From assembly GCA_035544635.1 (NCBI GenBank), contig DATKDQ010000246.1, positions 1-28,368 of the forward strand: a stretch of DNA of 28,368 nucleotides, written 5' to 3'. This document shows positions 21,362 through 28,368 of this stretch, one piece after another. A program made the position numbers and the translations under genes. The notes under the pieces are model-generated. The model did no database searches, was not told the origin of the DNA, and was given only the letters and a program-made list of their open reading frames with translations. The DNA is from DATAFT01 sp035544635 (GTDB lineage Bacteria > Acidobacteriota > Thermoanaerobaculia > Multivoradales > Multivoraceae). How positions within the stretch are numbered: the stretch's first letter is position 1; every line of letters begins with the position of its first letter.

Positions 21362-22323
21362 GGATCACGGCGGCGTTCCCGACCGGAGTGACGGCGCTCC
21401 TGTTCGACGAGGCGGAGGCCCGGCGCCGGTTCGAGGAAGCCGCGGTCGGCGCGCTGCGCGGGCGCGGCTTCTCCGAGGTCATCCTGCCGATCCTCGACTA
21501 CTTCGAGCCCTACGAGTCGCTGCTGACGCGAGAGGCCCGCGAGGAGCTCTACCGCTTCGTCGATCGCGACGGCGAGCTGCTCGCGCTGCGCGGGGACTTC
21601 ACGCCCATGCTGGCGCGCGTGCTGGCGCCGCGCGTCGCGTCGCTCGAGCTGCCGCTGCGGCTCTTCTACCGGGGGGATCGTGTGCGCTATCAGGAAGAGC
21701 GGCCGGGACGGCTTCGCGAGTACTACGAGCTGGGAGCCGAGCTGCTCGGCGCGCCGGGCGATGCCGCCGACGAGGAGATGCTCGAGCTCTTCCTGCGCGT
21801 CCTCCAGCTTCGCGACGGCGTGCGCGTGCGCGTCGTGCTCGGCTTTGCCGGCGCGCTCGATCGGCTGCTCTCGGAGTGTGCGGCGGAAGGTCGGCCGGCG
21901 CTCCTGCGTGCCATCGCGCGGCGCGATCGGCGGGCCGCGCGGCAGGCGTCGGCCGCGCTCCTGAGCGTGGTCGAGGACGGCGCGCCGCCATCGTCCGCGG
22001 AGCTCGGCGAGGAGGCGGCGCCGCGGCTCGAGCGCCTGCGCGCCCTGATCGAGCGGGTAGAGGGGCGCTTCGATCCCCAGCGGGTCTCGCTCTCGATCGA
22101 CCTCGCCGAGTTCGCGGAGGACACGCTCGACCCCGGGCTTCAGGCAGCCTCCGGCACGCCCCCCTACTACGATGGGCTGGTGTTCCGGGCCTACGCCGAC
22201 GGCATGGCGCTCTCGGCGGGACGCGGCGGACGCTACGACCGACTGTTCCAGCGCCTCGGCGCCGACCTCTCCGCGGTCGGGTTCTCGGTGAGCCCCGATC
22301 GGCTGCTGGGGAGCGCGGAGTGA
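21358..22323 (+). CDS. hisZ: ATP phosphoribosyltransferase regulatory subunit HisZ
   Basis: This 321-residue protein starts at GTG 21358, which overlaps the aroDE stop (GTGA); GGAGG at 21348-21352 is 5 nt upstream. It is a class II histidyl-tRNA-synthetase-like protein: ALRGRGFSEVILPILDYFEP (motif 1 region), YRFVDRDGELLALRGDFTPM and YRGDRVRYQEERPGRLREYY (motif 2), and ALSAGRGGRYDRLFQRLG (motif 3-like). It lacks the anticodon-binding domain and is shorter than HisS (about 420), as expected for HisZ. It pairs with the short HisG encoded immediately downstream to form the hetero-octameric enzyme that senses histidine. Confidence 0.92.
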   Translation: MRITAAFPTGVTALLFDEAEARRRFEEAAVGALRGRGFSEVILPILDYFEPYESLLTREAREELYRFVDRDGELLALRGDFTPMLARVLAPRVASLELPLRLFYRGDRVRYQEERPGRLREYYELGAELLGAPGDAADEEMLELFLRVLQLRDGVRVRVVLGFAGALDRLLSECAAEGRPALLRAIARRDRRAARQASAALLSVVEDGAPPSSAELGEEAAPRLERLRALIERVEGRFDPQRVSLSIDLAEFAEDTLDPGLQAASGTPPYYDGLVFRAYADGMALSAGRGGRYDRLFQRLGADLSAVGFSVSPDRLLGSAE

Positions 22324-22384
22324 TGAGCCCGGCGTGCTGCCGCGATGCGGCAAGCGGCGGCGCCGCGGTCCGGAGCGCGGCGTC

Positions 22385-23011
22385 ATGATGCGCCTCGCGC
22401 TGCCCAAGGGCCGCAACCTCGAGCCCGCGCTCGAGGCGTTCCGCGCCATCGGCGTCGAGCTCCGGGGCTTCGACGACGGCGGCCGCAAGCTGCGCTCCTT
22501 CTTCGAGCAGGACGAGCTCGAGGTCCTGCTGCTCAAGGACTGGGACCTGCCGCTCTACGTCGAGTACGGCGTCGCCGACTTCGGGATCGCGGGCGCCGAC
22601 GTGCTGGGGGAGATGGACGGCGACCTGCTGGTGCCGGCGCGCCTGTGCCACGGCGGCTGCCGGCTCTCCCTGATCGGCCCCGAGGGCAGCGCGCCGCAGC
22701 CCGGGAGCCAGGTGCGGCTCGCGACCAAGTACCCCAAGCTGGCGCGCAAGGTGGTGGCGTCACGCCCGTGGGGCGCGGAGATCGTGCGGCTCCAGGGGTC
22801 GGTCGAGCTGTCTCCGGTGCTGCGTTTGACCGAGCTCGCGATCGACATCGTGCAGACCGGACGCACGCTCGCCGAGAACCGTCTGGTGGAGCTCGAGGTG
22901 CTCGAGCATCTCCATCCGTGTCTGGTGGTCAACCGCGCGTCGTACCAGAGGCATCGCGCGCGGCTGAACGAGCTGATGCGTAGATTGGAAGAGAGGGGGT
23001 TGGTGCTGTGA
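22385..23011 (+). CDS. hisG: ATP phosphoribosyltransferase, short form
   Basis: The product has 208 residues from ATG 22385 (MMRLALPKGRNLEPALEAFR), with GGAG at 22372-22375 about 9 nt upstream; an ATG one codon later is equally possible. It catalyses the first histidine step, PRPP plus ATP to phosphoribosyl-ATP. Family motifs are LLKDWDLPLYVEYGVADFGI then AGADVLGE, RLATKYPKLARKV, LQGSVELSPVLRLTELAIDI and VQTGRTLAENRLVELE. The length and absence of the C-terminal allosteric domain identify the short form, which requires HisZ for activity; hisZ lies 61 bp upstream. Confidence 0.96.
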   Translation: MMRLALPKGRNLEPALEAFRAIGVELRGFDDGGRKLRSFFEQDELEVLLLKDWDLPLYVEYGVADFGIAGADVLGEMDGDLLVPARLCHGGCRLSLIGPEGSAPQPGSQVRLATKYPKLARKVVASRPWGAEIVRLQGSVELSPVLRLTELAIDIVQTGRTLAENRLVELEVLEHLHPCLVVNRASYQRHRARLNELMRRLEERGLVL

Positions 23012-23024
23012 GCGAGGTGTGGGG

Positions 23025-24323
23025 ATGACGTTGAGAATGGTGAAGGTCGACTCGCGGCGGGGGCTGAAGGAGATCGATCGGCTGCGCGCCCGCGGCCGCG
23101 CGACCATCGATCGCAAGACGATGCGCCGCGCGCGCTCGATCGTCGACGAGGTACGGCGCCGCGGCGATCGCGCTCTCCTGGCCCACGTCGCCGAGCTCGA
23201 CGGCGTGGCGTTCGATCGCGCCTCGAGCCTGCGGCAGCCGCTGGCTTCGGCCGACGAGCTGCGCCACCGCCTGCCGACGGCGTTCGAGGACGCACTCGAG
23301 CGCGCGATCGCCGCCATCGACGCCTTCCACGCACCGCAGGTGCGGCCCGGCTACGAGTACGAGCACTCCGGCGTCTGGCTCGAGGAGCGCCGCCACCCGC
23401 TGCGGCGGGTCGGCGTCTACATTCCGGGAGGCCGCTTTCCCTACCCCTCGACCGTGCTCATGACCGTGATCCCGGCGCGCCTCGCCGGAGTGGAGGAGAT
23501 CGTGGTCGCGACGCCGCCGAAGGCCTTCGCGACCAGCCTGCCGCTGCGCTTCGCGCTGCAGCGCCTCGACGTGCGCGAGATCTGGGGGATGGGAGGCGCG
23601 CACGCGATCGCCGCGCTCGCCTACGGCACCGAGACCGTGCGGCGGGTCGACAAGATCGTCGGCCCCGGCAACGCGTGGGTGAACGCCGCGAAGCGGATCG
23701 TCGCCGGCGACGTCGGGATCGACGGGCTGCCCGGGCCGACCGAGATCGTGGTCTTCGCCGATGCCAGCACGGACCCGGCGCTCGTGGCCGCCGATCTCCT
23801 CGCCCAGGCCGAGCACGACGCGCAGGCCGCCGCGATCCTGATCACCGACGATCGCCGATTCGCGAAGACCGTCGCGGAGGAGATCGACCAACAGCTCGCT
23901 TCGCTCTCGACCGCCTCGACCGCGCGCGAGTCGATCCGGCGCTACGGCGTCGCGCTCCTGGTCGACGAGCTCGAGCACGGGCTCGACCTGGTCGAGGCGA
24001 TCGCGCCCGAGCACCTCCAGCTCATGGGGGCCGGCCCCGAAGCGCTCTTGCACCGGGTGAGCCGCGCGGGGGCGGTCGTGGTCGGCCGCTCGTCGACCGC
24101 GGTCTTCGGCGACTACGTGGCGGGACCCAGCCATGTCCTGCCCACCGGCGGCAGCGCGCGCTGGGCATCCGCGCTGGGCGTCGAGGACTTCATCCGGCGC
24201 AGCCACTCGATCCGCTTCACGCCGGAGGCGGCCCAGAGCTGGGCCGAGACGGCGGCGACGCTCGCCGACGTCGAGGGCCTGGCGGCACACGCGGCGGCGG
24301 CGCGCCGGAGGCTGCGGCGGTGA
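23025..24323 (+). CDS. hisD: Histidinol dehydrogenase
   Basis: This 432-residue enzyme oxidises histidinol to histidine in the last two steps with NAD. ATG 23025 is chosen because GAGG at 23014-23017 is 7 nt upstream; an in-frame GTG at 23019 and ATG at 23037 are alternatives. Motifs are RRVGVYIPGGRFPYPSTVLM, IWGMGGAHAIAALAYGTET, KIVGPGNAWVNAAKRIVAGD, GIDGLPGPTEIVVFADAS, DLLAQAEHDAQAAAILITDD with the zinc-ligand Gln-His pair, APEHLQLMG, and FGDYVAGPSHVLPTGGSARW. Length is typical. It begins 13 bp after hisG. Confidence 0.96.
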   Translation: MTLRMVKVDSRRGLKEIDRLRARGRATIDRKTMRRARSIVDEVRRRGDRALLAHVAELDGVAFDRASSLRQPLASADELRHRLPTAFEDALERAIAAIDAFHAPQVRPGYEYEHSGVWLEERRHPLRRVGVYIPGGRFPYPSTVLMTVIPARLAGVEEIVVATPPKAFATSLPLRFALQRLDVREIWGMGGAHAIAALAYGTETVRRVDKIVGPGNAWVNAAKRIVAGDVGIDGLPGPTEIVVFADASTDPALVAADLLAQAEHDAQAAAILITDDRRFAKTVAEEIDQQLASLSTASTARESIRRYGVALLVDELEHGLDLVEAIAPEHLQLMGAGPEALLHRVSRAGAVVVGRSSTAVFGDYVAGPSHVLPTGGSARWASALGVEDFIRRSHSIRFTPEAAQSWAETAATLADVEGLAAHAAAARRRLRR

Positions 24324-24342
24324 GCCGAGTGGAGAGCGCCGG

Positions 24343-25473
24343 ATGAGCGGCTCGGTGCGCGAAGGCGCCGTGGGAACGGAGAGGTCGCCGGCGCGGTTCG
24401 TGCGCCCGGAGCTGCGTCAGCTCCGCGCCTATACGCTCGAGCAGACCGCGTGCCGCTTCAAGCTCGACCAGAACGAGGTGCCGTGGGACTTTCCGGCGCG
24501 GTGGAAGCGCCAGGCGATCGCCCGGCTGGCCGCCGTCGACTGGGCGCGCTATCCCGACTTTCACGCCGACGAGCTGCGGCGCGCGCTGGGCGAGCGGCTG
24601 GCGTGGCCGATGGAAGGGATCCTGGTCGGCAACGGCTCGAACGAGATGCTCGGCATCACGCTCGAAGCGGTGGTGCGGCCCGGCGGCGAGGTGCTGGGCG
24701 TCGAGCCGTCGTTCGGGCTCTACGAGATGTTCGTGCGCCGTGCCGGGGGCCGGCCGCGTTTCCTCGCGCCGCGTGCGGATCTCCGCTTACAGATCGACGA
24801 GCTCGCGGCCGAGATCGCGCTCGACTCCACGCGGCCGGTCCTGCTCTGCTCACCCAACAACCCCACCGGCGCGGCGGCGACGCCGGCCCAGGTCGAGCGC
24901 CTGCTCGAGGCGCTCGACGCGCCGCTCCTGCTCGACAACGCCTACGGCGAGTTCTGTCGGCACGACTACCGGCCGTTGCTCGACCGTCATCCCCATCTGC
25001 TCCTGTTCCGCACCTTCTCCAAGGCGTGGTCGCTCGGCGGGATGCGGCTGGGCTACCTGGCGGCCCACCCGGACCTCGTGGCCGAGCTGATCAAGGTGAA
25101 GCTGCCGTACAACCTGAGCCACGCCGGAGTCGCCGCCGGCCTGGCCGCGCTCGCCGGCAGCGCCGACGCCTCACGGCGGATCGCCGTCTTGGTGGCGCGC
25201 CGCGAGCAGTGGCACGCCCTGCTCGCCGGCTTCGGGCTCACGGTGCATCCGTCGGAGGGCAACTTCCTCCTGGTCGACGCGCGGCCGGCGGCAGGCGCTG
25301 GAGAGACCCCGGCGGCCGCCTGCCGTCGCCTGCGCGACGGGCTCGCCCGCTCCGGCATCCTGGTGCGCGACGTGAGCCGCTACCCCGGGCTCGACGGCTG
25401 CTTCCGCATCGGCGTCGGCGGCGGGCCGGCGCTGCGCGCGGCGCGGCAGGCGCTCGAGGAGATCCTGCAGTGA
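24343..25473 (+). CDS. hisC: Histidinol-phosphate aminotransferase
   Basis: This 376-residue PLP enzyme starts at ATG 24343 with GGAGAG about 8 nt upstream. It transfers the amino group of glutamate to imidazole-acetol phosphate. Motifs are LDQNEVPWDFPARW, ILVGNGSNEMLGITLEAVV, the LLCSPNNPTGAAAT loop, LLDNAYGEF with the PLP-contacting Asp and Tyr, Lys227 in RTFSKAWSLGGMRLGYLAAH, and a C-terminal FRIGVGGGPALRAARQALEE with the substrate Arg. Related aminotransferases can also act on aromatic amino acids, so a broad role alongside aroDE is conceivable. It starts 19 bp after hisD. Confidence 0.94.
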   Translation: MSGSVREGAVGTERSPARFVRPELRQLRAYTLEQTACRFKLDQNEVPWDFPARWKRQAIARLAAVDWARYPDFHADELRRALGERLAWPMEGILVGNGSNEMLGITLEAVVRPGGEVLGVEPSFGLYEMFVRRAGGRPRFLAPRADLRLQIDELAAEIALDSTRPVLLCSPNNPTGAAATPAQVERLLEALDAPLLLDNAYGEFCRHDYRPLLDRHPHLLLFRTFSKAWSLGGMRLGYLAAHPDLVAELIKVKLPYNLSHAGVAAGLAALAGSADASRRIAVLVARREQWHALLAGFGLTVHPSEGNFLLVDARPAAGAGETPAAACRRLRDGLARSGILVRDVSRYPGLDGCFRIGVGGGPALRAARQALEEILQ

Positions 25474-25585
25474 CGTCGCGCGTTCGCGAACCAGGGACTC
25501 TCGCCCGCCGGGACCGGTGCGGGTCCTGCTCGCCGGCGGCAGCGAGTCAGCGCGTGCTCGACCTCGACTCGGGGAGGCTCCGGCG

Positions 25586-26302
25586 ATGAAGAAGGAAAGA
25601 CGGGCCGGGACGCGGAAGGCGGCGGCGCCGCGTGCCGAGCGCGCTCTAAGCCGGGGCGGCGCGGCGCGCGGCGCGAGCGGCGCCGGCCGCGGGACGCCGG
25701 CGGTGCGCCGGCGCGCAGCCCTCGAGCGCGTGACCCGCGAGACGCGGGTCCGCGTCGTGCTCGACCTCGCCGGCGGCGCGGCCACGATCGAGGTGCCGAA
25801 CGGCTTCTTCGGCCACCTGCTCGAGGCGCTCGCGCGCCACGGCGGGCTCGGCCTCGACGTCGAGGCATCCGGCGACACCCACGTCGACGTGCACCACACC
25901 GTCGAGGACGTGGGCATCGTGCTCGGCGAGTGCCTGCGCGAGGCCATCGCCGAGGGCAGGGGCATCGCCCGCTTCGGCTCGGCGCACGCGCCGCTCGACG
26001 AGGCGCTGGCGCGCGCGGTGGTCGACCTGTCGGGGCGCGGCTTCCTCGACCTGACCATGTCCGACGAGATGGCGCGGAGCTGGGTGACGCCCGATTTCTC
26101 GATGTCGCTGGTGCGCGACTTCCTGCAGGCGTTCGCCGACCGCGGACGCCTCACGCTCCACGTCGACGTGCTCAAGGGGACGAGCCCTCATCACGTGGCG
26201 GAGGCCTGCTTCAAGGCGGTCGCCGTCGCCCTGCGCCAGGCGTTGGAGCTGCGCGGCGACGCCGCCGAGGTGCCGTCGACGAAAGGCACGATTCGCGTAT
26301 GA
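25586..26302 (+). CDS. hisB: Imidazoleglycerol-phosphate dehydratase
   Basis: The product has 238 residues from ATG 25586, with GGAGG 9 nt upstream. The catalytic domain begins near residue 44 at RRAALERVTRETRVRVVLDL and contains the metal-binding His motifs GFFGHLLEALARHGG, DTHVDVHHTVEDVGIVLGE and KGTSPHHVAEACFKAVAVAL. It dehydrates imidazole-glycerol phosphate using manganese. The first 43 residues are a Lys/Arg/Ala/Gly-rich extension absent from typical proteins of about 195 residues. No phosphatase domain is fused, unlike the enteric HisB. The first His motif (GFFGHLLEAL) differs from the common GFFDHML form. Confidence 0.93.
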   Translation: MKKERRAGTRKAAAPRAERALSRGGAARGASGAGRGTPAVRRRAALERVTRETRVRVVLDLAGGAATIEVPNGFFGHLLEALARHGGLGLDVEASGDTHVDVHHTVEDVGIVLGECLREAIAEGRGIARFGSAHAPLDEALARAVVDLSGRGFLDLTMSDEMARSWVTPDFSMSLVRDFLQAFADRGRLTLHVDVLKGTSPHHVAEACFKAVAVALRQALELRGDAAEVPSTKGTIRV

Positions 26303-26387
26303 CGAGGTACCGGAGCCGAGCTCGCCCGCCGCGTCTCGATCATGGTGTCGGCGGCGCTTGGGTGTGGGCGGCGCGAGGGAAGGCCGC

Positions 26388-27095
26388 ATGAGCGAGATCG
26401 TCGTGATCGACGCCGGCGTCGGCAACCTCGGTAACCTCGCGCGCGCTCTCGAGCGCGTCGGCGCCCCGGCGCGCATCACCTCGGATCCCGCGGCAGTCGC
26501 GCGCTCGCGGCGGTTGGTGCTTCCGGGCGTGGGCGCCTTCCGCCCGCCCCGCGAGCGCCTGCGCGGCGGGCTCGAGGGCGCGCTGCGGGAGGCGCTGGCG
26601 CAGGGCGCCTGGCTGCTCGGCATCTGCATCGGGTTCCAGCTGCTGTTCGAGGAGTCGAGCGAGTTCGGCTCGACCGACGGGCTCGGCCTCCTCGCCGGCC
26701 GCGTGACCTCGCTGCCGAAGGGCGTCGAGCTGCCGCACATGGGCTGGAACCGGCTGCACGACCTGGCGGACCATCCGCTCCTCGCCGGCCTCCCCGAGGG
26801 AGCCTACGTGTACTTCGTGCACAGCTTCGCGCCGGAGGGCGTGCCCGATCAGGAGCGTCTCGCCGAGGCGACCCACGGCCGGACCTTCGCCGCGGTGTGC
26901 GGGCGCGGGCGCGTCCTGGGCACGCAGTTCCATCCCGAGAAGAGCGGCGAGCGCGGGCTGCGCCTGCTGCGCAACTACGTGGAGATGAGCGGCGAAGGGC
27001 GCGGCACCGGCGCGGGATCCCGGGGCGACCAAGAGGCTCCCGCCCGCAATCGAGACTCGGTGGAGACGATGCATGGATCTGCTCCCCGCCATTGA
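26388..27095 (+). CDS. hisH: Imidazole glycerol phosphate synthase, glutamine amidotransferase subunit
   Basis: The product has 235 residues from ATG 26388, with AGGGAAGG just upstream. It hydrolyses glutamine and channels ammonia to HisF. The triad is clear: Cys80 in WLLGICIGFQLLFEESSE, and His182 and Glu184 in LGTQFHPEKSGERG. IVVIDAGVGNLGNLARALER at the start, LPGVGAF, and LPHMGWNRL and YVYFVHSFAPEG are standard. It is about 30 residues longer than usual; the extra tail (after RNYVEMSGEG) is polar and runs 23 bp into the hisA frame. The tail may simply reflect a delayed stop codon. Confidence 0.95.
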   Translation: MSEIVVIDAGVGNLGNLARALERVGAPARITSDPAAVARSRRLVLPGVGAFRPPRERLRGGLEGALREALAQGAWLLGICIGFQLLFEESSEFGSTDGLGLLAGRVTSLPKGVELPHMGWNRLHDLADHPLLAGLPEGAYVYFVHSFAPEGVPDQERLAEATHGRTFAAVCGRGRVLGTQFHPEKSGERGLRLLRNYVEMSGEGRGTGAGSRGDQEAPARNRDSVETMHGSAPRH

Positions 27096-27900
27096 CCTGC
27101 GCTCGGGGCGGGTGGTGCGCCTGGTGCGCGGCGACGACGCGCAGCGCCGCACCTACGACGTCGATCCGCTCGCGGCGCTCCTCGGCTACGCCGAGGCGGG
27201 GGTCGAGCGTGTGCACGTGGTCGACCTCGACGCCGCGTTCGGAGAGTCGCCGCAGCGCGGCCTGGTGGCTCGCCTCGCGGCCCATCCGGGCGCGCCGCGG
27301 ATCGAGCTCGGCGGTGGGCTGCGCGATCGCGAGGCGGTGGAGTGGGCGTTTGCGGCCGGAGTCGAGCGGGTGGTGGTGACCTCGATGCTGGTGCGCGACT
27401 TCGAGCTCTTCGCCGATCTCGCGCGGGCGCACCCGCGCTCGATGGTCGCCGCGCTCGACCTCGAGGCCGGCGTCCTCCGCCACTCGGGCTGGACCGCCTC
27501 CGCCGCGCGCTCGACCGCGGAGGTGTGCCGCGACCTGCGGGCCCTCCCGCTCGCCGCCGTCCTGGTCACCGACATCGCGCGCGACGGCACGATGGAGGGT
27601 CCCAACCTCGATCTCGCGCGCGACCTGAGCCGGCTCGCCGACGCGCCCGCCATCCTCTCCGGCGGGGTGCGCTCGCTCGAGGACCTGGCGCAGGCGCGCG
27701 CCGTGCCCGAGATCGCGGCCGCGGTGGTCGGCCGCGCCCTCTACGACGGCGCCTTGGACCTTCGTCGCGCGCTCGCGGTCTGCCGCGGCGAGGCTGGAGT
27801 GTTCACGAGAGGGCCGTGGTGCCGGACGGCGCCCCAGAACCCGTCGCCTTCCTCGACCGGCGACGGGCTTCCGAGCACCACGGGGCGGGGCCGTGAATAG
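27073..27900 (+). CDS. hisA: Phosphoribosylformimino-5-aminoimidazole carboxamide ribotide isomerase
   Basis: The product has 275 residues from ATG 27073, with GGAG at 27062-27065; it overlaps hisH by 23 bp. It performs the Amadori isomerisation of ProFAR to PRFAR in a TIM barrel. Asp8 in LLPAIDLRSGRVVRLVRGDD is the first catalytic acid and the second lies in VLVTDIARDGTMEGPNLDL. Phosphate loops are IELGGGLRDREAVEWAFAAG and ILSGGVRSLEDLAQ, and VVGRALYDGALDL ends the barrel. About 30 residues of Ser/Pro/Thr/Gly-rich tail (QNPSPSSTGDGLPSTTGRGR) follow, which is unusual for HisA. Confidence 0.95.
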   Translation: MDLLPAIDLRSGRVVRLVRGDDAQRRTYDVDPLAALLGYAEAGVERVHVVDLDAAFGESPQRGLVARLAAHPGAPRIELGGGLRDREAVEWAFAAGVERVVVTSMLVRDFELFADLARAHPRSMVAALDLEAGVLRHSGWTASAARSTAEVCRDLRALPLAAVLVTDIARDGTMEGPNLDLARDLSRLADAPAILSGGVRSLEDLAQARAVPEIAAAVVGRALYDGALDLRRALAVCRGEAGVFTRGPWCRTAPQNPSPSSTGDGLPSTTGRGRE

Positions 27901-27918
27901 TCCAGGCGAGGAGGCGGC

Positions 27919-28368
27919 ATGACGGCGCGCCGCCGCACCGGCCTCACCGCCCGCGTCATCCCGTGCCTCGACGTGGCCGGAGGGCGCGTGGTCAAAGGGG
28001 TGAAGTTCCAGAACCTGCGCGACCAGGGCGACCCGGCCGAGTGCGCGCTGCGCTACGCGCGGGATGGCGCCGACGAGATCGTGTTCCTCGACATCACCGC
28101 CGCGCCCGAGCGCCGCGGCACCAATCTCGAGTGGGTGACGCGCACGGCGGAGCAGGTGTTCATCCCGCTCACCGTGGGCGGCGGTGTGCGCTCGGTCGAG
28201 GACGCCCGCGCTCTTCTGCTCGCGGGTGCCGACAAGGTGGGAGTCAACACCGCGGCGGTGGAGGAGCCGGCGCTCCTGACCCGGTTGGCCGAGCGCTTCG
28301 GGTCGCAGTGCGTCGTCCTCTCGGTCGACGCGCGCCGCGTGGTGGACGGCGAGGGCCGCCCGCGCTGG
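27919..28368 (+). CDS. hisF: Imidazole glycerol phosphate synthase, cyclase subunit (partial)
   Basis: The first 150 codons are present and the gene runs off the window. ATG 27919 follows GAGGAGG (27908-27914) closely. HisF joins PRFAR with ammonia from HisH to make imidazole-glycerol phosphate and AICAR. The TIM-barrel start is ARVIPCLDVAGGRVVKGVKF with catalytic Asp18, then NLRDQGDPAE, DEIVFLDITAAPERRGTNLE and IPLTVGGGVRSVEDARALLL plus AGADKVGVNTAAV. It begins 18 bp after hisA, completing the order hisZ-G-D-C-B-H-A-F. What follows it cannot be seen. Confidence 0.96.
   Translation, partial: MTARRRTGLTARVIPCLDVAGGRVVKGVKFQNLRDQGDPAECALRYARDGADEIVFLDITAAPERRGTNLEWVTRTAEQVFIPLTVGGGVRSVEDARALLLAGADKVGVNTAAVEEPALLTRLAERFGSQCVVLSVDARRVVDGEGRPRW

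Noticed and set aside
1..28368. Mobile elements, CRISPR arrays, tRNA or rRNA genes, phage genes
   Set aside because: I found no transposase or integrase motifs, no regularly spaced repeats and no cloverleaf-like sequence. Composition is even throughout, so there is no sign of recent transfer.

Overview
The window is very GC-rich, densely packed bacterial chromosome. I read it as a high-GC member of the Acidobacteriota (possibly a Thermoanaerobaculia-like lineage). This is an inference from gene content: a secreted VWFA protein of the type characteristic of acidobacteria, a DPP4-like S9 peptidase, a fused aroD-aroE gene and a compact hisZ-hisG style histidine operon. I see no insertion sequence, phage gene, CRISPR array, tRNA or rRNA.

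Layout. (1) 1-2173: the start of an HD-domain hydrolase on the minus strand, and divergently a secreted VWA-domain protein whose transcript should begin with about 120 nt of strongly folded leader. (2) 2178-6223 (minus): an operon of one small coiled-coil protein and three GT4 glycosyltransferases joined by 4-bp stop/start overlaps. A fourth GT4 enzyme (6401-7786) is divergent and is followed by an unrecognised membrane-anchored protein (7795-9042). (3) 9017-14740 (plus): a good sigma70-type promoter overlapping the previous stop codon, then yceD, rpmF, plsX, fabD, fabG, acpP and fabF, the classical fatty-acid cluster but without fabH. (4) 14764-19586 (minus): a SprT-like metalloprotein, ETF-ubiquinone oxidoreductase and a DPP4-like dipeptidyl peptidase. 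(5) 19655-28368 (plus): promoter, leader peptide, attenuator, aroDE, then hisZ, hisG, hisD, hisC, hisB, hisH, hisA and hisF (cut by the window end).

The most interesting element is at 19655-19879. A near-consensus promoter (TTGACA, 18 bp, TCTAAT) places its predicted start at or within a few bases of an ATG that opens a 29-codon frame ending in GLWWAWAHHPHVWS (4 Trp and 3 His among the last 12 residues). It is followed by a series of mutually exclusive RNA stems. The last stem is a terminator-like hairpin whose 3' arm contains the Shine-Dalgarno sequence of aroDE. This looks like a leaderless, ribosome-mediated attenuator with both Trp and His codons, placed in front of a combined shikimate and histidine operon. 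The pairing scheme mirrors the logic of the enteric his attenuator.

How the genes work together: region 3 makes acyl-ACP and phosphatidic-acid precursors; region 2 probably assembles an exported glycan; region 5 makes shikimate and histidine. Several genes in regions 3 and 5 use TTG or GTG starts that overlap or adjoin the preceding stop, which suggests translational coupling.
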